From: Collimonas sp. PA-H2
GTDB taxonomy: Bacteria > Pseudomonadota > Gammaproteobacteria > Burkholderiales > Burkholderiaceae_D
DNA: 64,000 bases
Assembly: GCF_002564105.1 (NCBI RefSeq)
Contig: NZ_PDBX01000001.1
Location: 4,836,001 to 4,900,000, forward strand
Direction: 5' to 3'
Numbering within the stretch: the stretch's first letter is position 1; every line of letters starts with the position of its first letter. The translations under genes and the position numbers were made by a program. Of this stretch, positions 9,352-17,042 are shown in pieces. The notes under the pieces were generated by a model. It was not told where the DNA came from. It was given only the letters and a program-made list of their open reading frames with translations, and did no database searches.

Positions 9352-11211
9352 ATGGGTGCTGACAATTTTCCGGTGTATGGCGATATGCCGAGTAAGAGTT
9401 GGGAACGGCCTTCCGCGTCGCCCATGGTAGTAGCCGATCTGCTGGTGGCCTATCTGGATCAGATGGAAATCGAATGCGTCTTCGGTGTTCCTGGTGGCGC
9501 CATCGAGCCTTTTTTCAATGCCCTTGCCAGGAGCAGCCGCAGGGGCGGAGTGCGTCACGTCCTGGCGCGGCACGAAGCCGGGGCTGCCTACATGGCCGAC
9601 GGCTATGCCCGTGAAACCGGCAAAATCGGCGTCTGCTGCGCCACCTCCGGCCCTGGCTCAACCAATTTGATTACTGGGGTGGCTTGTGCCTACGATAACA
9701 ATATCCCCATGCTGGTGATCACAGCGCAACCAGCCTTGCCTACGTTTGGTAAACATCCTTTGCAAGAGTCAACTTGCACCGGCGTCGATACGCTGAGCAT
9801 GCTACAGCACTGCACACACTACAACTCTCTGGTATCCCATCCGCAGCAGTTCGAAAACAAGCTCATGACTGCTTTGCAGCGGTCCATCCGTACGCCTGTC
9901 GGACCGGTGCACTTAAGCATACCTGTCGATGTGTTTCGTAGTCCGAATACGCAATTAGCTCCTTCCTACGATTTGCAGGCGCTTTTGCAGCCATCATCGT
10001 CGGTTGACGATGAAGCGTTGGCAACGCTGCTTTTGATGCTTTCCAAAGCTGAAAATATCGTTTTACTGATAGGTGTGGGCTGCTGCGAAGCGATTGGCTC
10101 AATACTGGAATTTGCCGACCTGAGCGGTGCTGCGGTGATCACTACACCAGACGGCAAGGGCTTGGTGAATCCGCGTCATCCGCTTTTTCGCGGCGTATTT
10201 GGTTTCGCCGGCCACGCTTCTGCCGAGACGGCATTGCGCGACAAATCGGTGGACTTGATCATGGCGATCGGCACCGGCATGGGGGAGTGGAGCAGTGGCG
10301 GCTGGAGCGACGGCTTGCTCAATTCACGGCTGGTGCATATCGACGATACTGAGGAGCATCTCAGCCAGAGCCCGATGGCGCGTTTTCACATGCGGGGAAG
10401 GATCCTGTCGATCTTCAATCGGCTGATCAAACATATGCAGGATGTTCGTCGATCCGGCAATTTCGAGTATGAGCAGAGACGCTTCGCTCGCAAGCAGCAT
10501 AGCGACCATTGGGAGCCTGAGACGATGCTGATTGCCCCCAAAAAATACGAGAGCAGCGCCATGCCGATCTTGCCGCAACGGCTGATGCGCGAGCTAAGCC
10601 GGCTGTTTCCACCGACCACGCGTTTCCTTGCTGATACTGGAAATAGCGCGGCCTGGGCGATTCATTATTTGCAGCCCCGGGATAGACGGATATCCGAAAG
10701 ACGCCAAGGCGGGGGAGGGAGCACCCGTGCACCGGGAAGGCGCAAGACTTATGGCGGCTGGCTGCGCGTCATCATGAATTTTGCGCCAATGGGCTGGGCT
10801 ATCGGCGGCGCCATCGGCACCGCCATCGGCAATCCAAAAATGCCGGTGGTATGCATTACCGGAGACGGCAGTTTCCTGATGAACGGCCAGGAAATATCGG
10901 TAGCCGTCGCCGAAAAATTGTCCGTCATTTTCGTCGTCCTCAACGACCAGGCCTTGGGAATGGTCAAGCATGGCCAGCGGCTGGCAGAAGCAGAATCGAT
11001 CGGCTGCGATTTGCCGCCTACCGATTTCGCTGCCCTGGCGCGCGCCATGGGAGCTGCAGCCCATACCATTCGCGCGCCTGAAGACCTGGCCAAGTTGGAT
11101 ATCGCTGCAATGTGTACGCGGCCGGGGCCGACGCTGCTGGACGTGCTGATAGACCGCGACGAGGTGCCGCCAATAAATCTTCGCATGCGGGTTTTAGCCG
11201 GAAATCTATAA
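9352..11211 (+). CDS. Thiamine-diphosphate-dependent enzyme, acetolactate synthase-like
   Basis: A 619-residue protein with the three-domain fold of ThDP enzymes of the acetolactate synthase/pyruvate oxidase family. Residues 25-190 are the pyrimidine-binding domain, with the catalytic glutamate in RHEAGAAYMADGYAR (Glu75) and SGPGSTN. The middle domain is at about 205-350. The pyrophosphate domain begins near 415, with GDGSF (504-508) and N531-D532 of the metal-binding motif. Residues near 443-467 form an unusual basic, Gly-rich insertion (DRRISERRQGGGG...). The start at 9352 has an AGAGAGGGA site; an ATG at 9292 does not. It heads an operon with an SDR and two citrate-synthase-like genes, so it probably makes an acyloin or acetohydroxy acid for a specialised pathway. 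The substrate is unknown. A housekeeping IlvB role is unlikely because no small subunit follows. Confidence 0.82.
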   Translation: MGADNFPVYGDMPSKSWERPSASPMVVADLLVAYLDQMEIECVFGVPGGAIEPFFNALARSSRRGGVRHVLARHEAGAAYMADGYARETGKIGVCCATSGPGSTNLITGVACAYDNNIPMLVITAQPALPTFGKHPLQESTCTGVDTLSMLQHCTHYNSLVSHPQQFENKLMTALQRSIRTPVGPVHLSIPVDVFRSPNTQLAPSYDLQALLQPSSSVDDEALATLLLMLSKAENIVLLIGVGCCEAIGSILEFADLSGAAVITTPDGKGLVNPRHPLFRGVFGFAGHASAETALRDKSVDLIMAIGTGMGEWSSGGWSDGLLNSRLVHIDDTEEHLSQSPMARFHMRGRILSIFNRLIKHMQDVRRSGNFEYEQRRFARKQHSDHWEPETMLIAPKKYESSAMPILPQRLMRELSRLFPPTTRFLADTGNSAAWAIHYLQPRDRRISERRQGGGGSTRAPGRRKTYGGWLRVIMNFAPMGWAIGGAIGTAIGNPKMPVVCITGDGSFLMNGQEISVAVAEKLSVIFVVLNDQALGMVKHGQRLAEAESIGCDLPPTDFAALARAMGAAAHTIRAPEDLAKLDIAAMCTRPGPTLLDVLIDRDEVPPINLRMRVLAGNL

Positions 11212-11220
11212 GGAATAGAC

Positions 11221-11970
11221 ATGGGCAAACTGAACGGCAAGACAGTCCTGATTACAGGCGGTTCCAGCGGCATCGGTTTGGCAAGCGCCAAGCTTTTCCT
11301 GGAACACGGCGCCCGTCTGGCGATTACCGGGCGCGATCCGGATGGCTTGGCGCGCGCTCGGGATGAGTTAGGCGGCGACGTCCTGATGATCCGTAGCGAT
11401 ACCGGGAATCTGGCCGAAATCGAATCCTTGATGCAGCAGGTAGAACGCCACTTCACGCGCCTGGACGTGCTGTTCGTCAATGCCGCCGTCGCCGCAGCGG
11501 CGCCCATGGAGCTGGTCTCGGAAACCCTGTTTGACGACATCATGAGGACCAATTTCAAAGGAGCATTCTTCACTATCCAGAAAGCGTTGCCGCTGTTCAG
11601 CGCTGCGGCATCCATCATTGTCACCACCTCGATTGCCAACCAGCTGGGATCGCCGAATTTCAGCGTCTACGGCGCCAGCAAAGCCGCCTTGCGCTCCCTG
11701 GTGCAGTCACTGGGACTGGAACTTGTCAGTCGCGGGATCAGGATCAATGCGATCAGCCCTGGTCCCATCGCCACCCCGATCTTCGATCGTTTCGGCCTGC
11801 CGCCCGACGTTGCCGACGGCATAAAAGCCGAGATTGCGCAAAAGTCCCCGAGCAAACGTTTCGGCCATCCTTCAGAAGTAGCCAAGGTCGCCTTGTTTTT
11901 AGCTTCGGACGACGCTGCCTATGTGCTCGGCGAGGAAATCGTCGTCGATGGCGGCATGAGCCTGCTTTAG
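11221..11970 (+). CDS. Short-chain dehydrogenase/reductase (SDR)
   Basis: A 249-residue classical SDR. It has the nucleotide-binding TGGSSGIG (12-19), a VNAAVA in place of the common NNAG, the catalytic serine in TTSIANQLG, the YGASK motif (Tyr and Lys of the active site), a PGPIATP segment and a C-terminal GEEIVVDGG. The arginine in ITGRDPDG after the second strand suggests NADP(H). The start lies nine bases after the ThDP enzyme stop with an AAGGA site, so the two are co-translated. It probably reduces or oxidises a keto/hydroxy group on the product of the upstream ThDP enzyme; this is inference from context. Confidence 0.88.
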   Translation: MGKLNGKTVLITGGSSGIGLASAKLFLEHGARLAITGRDPDGLARARDELGGDVLMIRSDTGNLAEIESLMQQVERHFTRLDVLFVNAAVAAAAPMELVSETLFDDIMRTNFKGAFFTIQKALPLFSAAASIIVTTSIANQLGSPNFSVYGASKAALRSLVQSLGLELVSRGIRINAISPGPIATPIFDRFGLPPDVADGIKAEIAQKSPSKRFGHPSEVAKVALFLASDDAAYVLGEEIVVDGGMSLL

Positions 11971-11995
11971 CAGTTTCTTTCGACTAGGGGATCAG

Positions 11996-12817
11996 ATGAG
12001 CGATAAAGAAAGCCGGCACAGCATTCGCAGCAGCGTCTGGCAAGAAGAAGCTGAAGAGGACAATCCTTTTGCCGCCGCAGCCTGCTATTGCCGAGGTTAC
12101 GATGTCTATGGCGATTTGCTCGGCAAGATTGCTTATGTCGAATATCTGTACCTCCTGTTCAAAGGCGAACGTCCGGAACCGGCCGTGACCGCAGTCCTGG
12201 AAATACTGGCCGTAGCCTTGGCCAATCCCGGTCCACGCGATCCTTCTGTACACGCGGCGATGGCAGCCGGGGTCGGCGGCTCAACCGCTGCCTCCGTGCT
12301 CATGGCCGCGCTGGCGGTCGGCGCTGGCTCACACGGCGGTGCAAGAGAAATTTTCCTGGCGCTGGAGGCATGGAAGAATCATGGGACCGAACTTGCAAAC
12401 TGGCGCTCCGCTCTTGCCAGCCCAGCCGTGCCGACCCGCCTGCAAGTATGGCCGGAACCGGAGCACCCCCCCGGTTTCGATCCCTACGGAAAACGCTGCG
12501 CGAATCCGGTACGCCAGACCCTCTCGCATCTGGTTGCGATGATGCCCACGGGGCGCCTGGCTTGGTTGTCGCAAGAAAGAGAGGCGCTGGAACTGATGGC
12601 CGGCCATCCGCTGGCAATGACCGGCGTGGCCGCCGCTGCGCTTGCCGATATGGATTTTTCCGCCAGCGAAGGCGAGATGCTGACCTTGCTGCTGCGGCTT
12701 CCCGGAGCCGCCATCCACGCCCTGGAACAAGGCAGGCAGGGTTTTCGTCAATTTCCTTTCTTTGAACTGGATCTGGAAAACGATCCCGGTCCCGCTTTCC
12801 GTGAGGAGCAAGCATGA
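11996..12817 (+). CDS. Citrate synthase-fold protein A (citryl-CoA lyase-like, divergent)
   Basis: A 273-residue protein, much shorter than a full citrate synthase (about 370-430) and closer to compact citryl-CoA lyase/citrate-synthase-like proteins. Family landmarks are the N-terminal GYDVYGDLLGKIAYVEYLYL (34-53) and GSHGGAREIF (111-120), which keeps the first catalytic histidine (His113). The second histidine motif, normally GFGHP, appears as PGFDPYGKR without the histidine, and the usual catalytic aspartate region reads HPLAMTGVAAAALAD with no aspartate at the expected place. The start has an AGGGG site, and the stop overlaps the next gene (ATGA). It probably forms a heteromer with that gene product. 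The reaction is unknown; a C-C bond-forming or cleaving step with a CoA ester is a guess from the fold. Confidence 0.72.
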   Translation: MSDKESRHSIRSSVWQEEAEEDNPFAAAACYCRGYDVYGDLLGKIAYVEYLYLLFKGERPEPAVTAVLEILAVALANPGPRDPSVHAAMAAGVGGSTAASVLMAALAVGAGSHGGAREIFLALEAWKNHGTELANWRSALASPAVPTRLQVWPEPEHPPGFDPYGKRCANPVRQTLSHLVAMMPTGRLAWLSQEREALELMAGHPLAMTGVAAAALADMDFSASEGEMLTLLLRLPGAAIHALEQGRQGFRQFPFFELDLENDPGPAFREEQA

Positions 12818-13620
12818 GCAACGTCTTGCTGGACTATGAAGGTCCATTGCGCACCAGGATGGGCGCATGTTTTCCGGGAGAGCGAGCGGTGTTCCGCGGA
12901 CACGATCTGCATGCGGATCTGAAAGACATGGATTGGATCGCACTATATACCTTCGGCATTACCGGCCGTCGATACTCGCAGGAGCAAATAACCGTTCTGC
13001 ATGCTCTCTGGACCTATACCAGTTACCCGGATCCACGATTGTGGAACAACCGTGTTGCCGCCCTGGCGGGGAGTGCCCGCAGTACCGGCGCACTTGGCGT
13101 CGCTGCGGCCATCGCGGTTTCTGAGGCTTCCATTTATGGATGGCAACCGGAATTCGCCGCGGCAGATTTCCTGGTCCGGGCCCATGACCGCATAAAGGGG
13201 GGCGAGTCCCTGGAAGCAGTTCTGCAGCAAGAGTTGCTGCAGCACCGGCGCATCCTGGGATACGGCCGGCCGGTGGCGACATTGCAGGTGGACGAACGCA
13301 TTCCGGCGATTTTGGCGCGCATGGACGGCGAGAAAATAACGCAGGGTCCGTATCTTCGACTGGCCTTTGACATAGAACGGCAGCTGTTGCGGATGGGGCG
13401 GCAGTTACCGATTAACTATGCGGCCATAGTCGTGGCGATTCCGCTGGATATGGGCTTTTCTCCGCGCGAGTGCTACTTATTCCTGCTTCCCTCATTTATG
13501 GCTGGCATGCCTCCTTGTTATCTGGAAGCTAGCGAACGCCCCGCAGGAGCGACATTCCCGCTACGTTGTTCACAGCTGCGTTATGAAGGACCTGGGCGAC
13601 GGCTTTGGCAACAAGAATAA
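12814..13620 (+). CDS. Citrate synthase-fold protein B (divergent partner)
   Basis: A 268-residue protein translationally coupled to the preceding gene. It has the citrate synthase/citryl-CoA lyase features DPRLWNNRVAALAGSARST (73-91) and ILGYGRPVATLQVDERIP (147-164), where the family normally has GFGHP-DPR; the histidine is replaced by Arg152. The loop that carries HGGA in relatives reads AVSEASIYGWQP, so the first catalytic histidine is also missing, and the aspartate region reads PINYAAIVV. On these residues alone it should not be a canonical enzyme. It may be the non-catalytic or co-catalytic half of a heteromer with protein A. The product of the operon is not known. Confidence 0.7.
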   Translation: MSNVLLDYEGPLRTRMGACFPGERAVFRGHDLHADLKDMDWIALYTFGITGRRYSQEQITVLHALWTYTSYPDPRLWNNRVAALAGSARSTGALGVAAAIAVSEASIYGWQPEFAAADFLVRAHDRIKGGESLEAVLQQELLQHRRILGYGRPVATLQVDERIPAILARMDGEKITQGPYLRLAFDIERQLLRMGRQLPINYAAIVVAIPLDMGFSPRECYLFLLPSFMAGMPPCYLEASERPAGATFPLRCSQLRYEGPGRRLWQQE

Positions 13621-13698
13621 GGTAGTCGATAAGAGGGGATGAGGAATGGTAGCGCGACTTCTTCTGACGATATCTGAGTTGCATCAAATGGAGCAACA

Positions 13699-15810
13699 AT
13701 GAAAAACCGCTGGCAATCTCGACTTCCATGTGCCGTCATCCTGTTTCTGAGCGCCGCCGTGGCTGCGGCACAGCAAAATGCTGATGAAGACGATTTGGTG
13801 CTTTCTTACGGGAACAAGGCGTTCGTCAGCATAGCCACCGGTAGTCAGCAGGATATTTCCCGGGCGCCGGCGGTCGCTTCGGTGATAACCGCCCAGGATA
13901 TCCAGGCCATGGGGGCGACCAATATGAATCAGGCGCTGGAAAGCGTGCCGGGCTTGCATGTCTCTTACTCCGGCCTCTACAACGATCCGATCTACTCCTT
14001 CCGCGGCATCACTACGCAGTACAACCCGCAGACATTGATGCTGGTGAATGGCATCCCCATCAACGACGCTTTTCTCGGCAACCGCGACTTTGCCTGGGGC
14101 GGCGTGCCAGTCCAGAATATAGCCCGTATCGAGATTATCCGCGGCCCTGGATCGGCGCTGTATGGCGCCGATGCTTTCGCCGGGGTCATCAATGTCATTA
14201 CCAAGACTGCAGCCGATATCAATGGCACCGGGTATGGCGCCAGGGTCGGATCGTTCGATACGCATGAGGCCTGGTTTCAGCATGGCGGGAAAATGGGGCC
14301 GCTGGATGTGGCTTTCTACCTTGGCGCGGGCCACACCGGCGGCGCCAATAAAACGATAGACGCAGACGCGCAAAGCGGCCTCGACAAAATCTTCGGAACG
14401 CGGGCTTCACTAGCTCCAGGGCGCGAGCAACTCATGCGCAACAGTCTGGATATGCAGGTCGATATCGCCTATGAGCTATGGCGTTTGCGTGCCGGCTACC
14501 AGGATCAGGAAACCGGCACTGGTGTCGGATTGGCAAACAGCCTCGACCCCGATGCGCGGGTAAGAGCGCAACGCTGGAATGCTGACTTAACCTACTCCAA
14601 CCCCAATTTTTTCCGCAACTGGGATGTCACGGCGCAAGCGTCGGTGAAAGATGTCAACGAACTGCCGGCGTCGCCGCCAACGGTGCTGTTCCCGGCAGGA
14701 GCTTTCGCGGGAGCATTCCCGAGCGGGGTAATCGGTAATCCCGGGCATGCTGAACGCGACAGTCAATTCAGCCTGTCTGGTTTCTATACCGGGTTTGACA
14801 AGCATCGGATCCGGCTCGGCACCGGCTATCGGATTGAAAACTTGTACCAGACCAGCGAGAGCAAGAACTTCAAGATCCTGGCGGTTCCCGGGGTTGGGGT
14901 CGAATTCGTTCCGCTTGCGAGCGTCATTGATGTAAGCGGCACCAGCGACGTATACCTGACTCCCCACAAACGCACCATCAGCTATGTGTTCGCGCAGGAT
15001 GAATGGACTCTGGCAAAAGACTGGACGCTGACTTCCGGAGTACGAGAGGATCGCTATTCCGATTTCGGCAACACCGTTAATCCGCGCCTGGCATTGGTTT
15101 GGGACGCTGCTTATAATTTTTCAATCAAGGCCTTATACGGCAGCGCGTTCCGCGCACCGTCATTCACCGAGCAGTACAGCATCAACAATCCGGTCACCAT
15201 AGGCAATCCCAACCTCAAGCCGGAAACCATTGCCACGCGCGAACTGGCGTTCTCGTGGCAGCCTACTCAGACCCTTCAAACCAATCTGAGCCTGTTTTAC
15301 TACCGCATGCACAACATCATTCAGTTTGTGCCGAATCCTGACCCTTCGAGCGGCTCGACCGCACAAAATACGGGCGATCAAACCGGCCGCGGCCTGGAAA
15401 TGGAAGCAACCTGGGATGCAACGCGCAATCTGCGCTTATCCGGCAGTTATTCGTTGCAACATTCCACAGACCAGACCACCGGTCAGGATGCCGGTCTGGC
15501 GCCTCGTCAGCGTTGGTTCGGTCGCGCCGACTGGCGTTTCGCATCGCTATGGCAATTTGGCAGCACGATCAATCGCGTAACTGACCGCAAGCGACAGCCA
15601 GGCGATACCCGTCCCCAGCTTCCCGATTACACCACTCTGGATTTGAATGTGCGTAAGGAAAAATTGATTGGCAACTGGAGTGTCAGCGCATTGGTGCTGA
15701 ACGTGTTCAATCGAGATGCCAGGGAACCTAGCTTCGCCCCGGGCAACATCCCTTTCGATTTTCCGTTGCCAGGCCGTACTTTCTATGTACAGTTTCAGCA
15801 CAAACTGTGA
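13699..15810 (+). CDS. TonB-dependent outer membrane receptor
   Basis: A 703-residue precursor with a signal peptide (MKNRWQSRLPCAVILFLSAAVAAA). The plug domain (about 45-165) shows the family blocks RAPAVASVITAQDI, MNQALESVPGLHV, SFRGI, MLVNGIPIND and IEIIRGPGSALYGADAFAGV. The rest is the 22-strand barrel, with NPRLALVWD, YGSAFRAPSFTEQY, NPNLKPET and a C-terminal GRTFYVQFQHKL. A GGAG site precedes the ATG. It follows the citrate-synthase-like genes by 78 bases and precedes a binding protein and a c-di-GMP sensor, so it either imports the compound made by, or needed for, the upstream operon, or feeds a signal to the sensor. The substrate cannot be told from sequence, and no Fur box was recognised. 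Confidence 0.92.
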   Translation: MKNRWQSRLPCAVILFLSAAVAAAQQNADEDDLVLSYGNKAFVSIATGSQQDISRAPAVASVITAQDIQAMGATNMNQALESVPGLHVSYSGLYNDPIYSFRGITTQYNPQTLMLVNGIPINDAFLGNRDFAWGGVPVQNIARIEIIRGPGSALYGADAFAGVINVITKTAADINGTGYGARVGSFDTHEAWFQHGGKMGPLDVAFYLGAGHTGGANKTIDADAQSGLDKIFGTRASLAPGREQLMRNSLDMQVDIAYELWRLRAGYQDQETGTGVGLANSLDPDARVRAQRWNADLTYSNPNFFRNWDVTAQASVKDVNELPASPPTVLFPAGAFAGAFPSGVIGNPGHAERDSQFSLSGFYTGFDKHRIRLGTGYRIENLYQTSESKNFKILAVPGVGVEFVPLASVIDVSGTSDVYLTPHKRTISYVFAQDEWTLAKDWTLTSGVREDRYSDFGNTVNPRLALVWDAAYNFSIKALYGSAFRAPSFTEQYSINNPVTIGNPNLKPETIATRELAFSWQPTQTLQTNLSLFYYRMHNIIQFVPNPDPSSGSTAQNTGDQTGRGLEMEATWDATRNLRLSGSYSLQHSTDQTTGQDAGLAPRQRWFGRADWRFASLWQFGSTINRVTDRKRQPGDTRPQLPDYTTLDLNVRKEKLIGNWSVSALVLNVFNRDAREPSFAPGNIPFDFPLPGRTFYVQFQHKL

Positions 15811-15817
15811 GTCATCC

Positions 15818-16954
15818 GTGCTGATTCAGCCGCGCAGGATATCCTTTGCGGCTGTATTGCGGATCGCAGCCGGCCTGCTTCTTTTGCTGGCGTGTGCGTT
15901 CGGCTACGCCGCTCAGGGAAGCGCCGGCCACGATCCTGGCCGGCGCGCCGGCGCGGTCGTCAACCGTTTGCCTGACTGGCGTGAAAATACTGCCGAGGTG
16001 CGCGTGGTGCGCCGCGAACTCCAGCCGCTGATCATAGCCGCCATGGCCACGCTGGATGCGCCAAGGCGACAAGAGATATTGGATGGCAAAGGCGCGATCG
16101 CTGTGATTTATCCGGATATCGGCGAGCCTTATCGCAGCATCTTTTCCAAGATAATCGAAGGCATTCAAGAGCAAGCCAAGGTACAGATAAGCACTTACCC
16201 CGTCGGGCCAAACAGCAATGCTGGCGATCTCAGCGCGCAATTGGTACGCGGCGGTGTCAAGGTGGTGATCGCGCTAGGGCGGCAAGGATTGAAGGCTGTA
16301 TCCGGGCTGACGCCGGAGATAGCGGTAGTGGTTGGCGGTGTGCTGTCAGTGCCGGAAAGCGAAAGCCGCAATCTGACCGGCATCAGCCTGACGCCGGATC
16401 CGGCCCTGCTGTTCGCACTATTGAAAAGGCTGCTGCCCAGCATAAAAAGGGTGACCGTGGTCTACGACCCGCAGCATAACGACTGGCTGATAAAACTGGC
16501 GCGTGAGGCAGCCAAGGCTCAGGGGTTGGAACTGGTCACGCGCGAAGCGCATGACCTGGCTTCGGCGGCGCACCTCTACGACGCTGCCTTCGCCGTCGCC
16601 GATAGCCGGCAGGACGCAATCTGGCTGCCTCAGGATGCCACCACGGTAGATGATGAAACCATCCTGCCGCTGGTCCTGAAGGAATCCTGGAGCAGGGGCT
16701 TGCCTGTGTTTTCCAGCAGCTTCCTGCATGTCAAGAAAGGTGTCATGTTCGCCTTATATCCTAATAACCTGGGACTAGGGCGCGACCTGGCCAGTTCCGC
16801 CTTGGGTGTGCTTTCGGGAGAGTCGCGCAAGCGCGGCGTGTCGCCGTTGCGCGAGGTGCTGACGGCAGTCAATCTGCGCACCGCCAGTCACATCGGATTA
16901 AATCTCGATTATCAGCAGCAACGCAGTTTTGATTTTATCTTTCCAGAGCCTTAG
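15818..16954 (+). CDS. Periplasmic binding protein, ABC_sub_bind (TrpX-like) family
   Basis: About 378 residues from the GTG at 15818, which lies eight bases after the receptor stop and starts just before a membrane-export segment (FAAVLRIAAGLLLLLACAFGYAAQG). A longer frame back to 15716 would run inside the receptor gene. The domain (about 95-375) matches the DUF534/TrpX-type binding proteins: IAVIYPDIGEPYRSIF, VIALGRQGLKAV, GISLTPDPALLFALLKRL, VVYDPQHNDWLI, PVFSSSFLHVKKGVMFALYP. No ABC permease or ATPase follows. The gene downstream is a membrane sensor, so the protein may present a ligand to it. The start codon is less certain than the rest. Confidence 0.78.
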   Translation: MLIQPRRISFAAVLRIAAGLLLLLACAFGYAAQGSAGHDPGRRAGAVVNRLPDWRENTAEVRVVRRELQPLIIAAMATLDAPRRQEILDGKGAIAVIYPDIGEPYRSIFSKIIEGIQEQAKVQISTYPVGPNSNAGDLSAQLVRGGVKVVIALGRQGLKAVSGLTPEIAVVVGGVLSVPESESRNLTGISLTPDPALLFALLKRLLPSIKRVTVVYDPQHNDWLIKLAREAAKAQGLELVTREAHDLASAAHLYDAAFAVADSRQDAIWLPQDATTVDDETILPLVLKESWSRGLPVFSSSFLHVKKGVMFALYPNNLGLGRDLASSALGVLSGESRKRGVSPLREVLTAVNLRTASHIGLNLDYQQQRSFDFIFPEP

Positions 16955-17042
16955 TTGACGAAATCGTTCATGCAATACAGATGCAATCCGCGCGGCCAGC
17001 CAGTATGTGTTGCCTTTTTCCCCTAATTTTGACGAGTCCATC

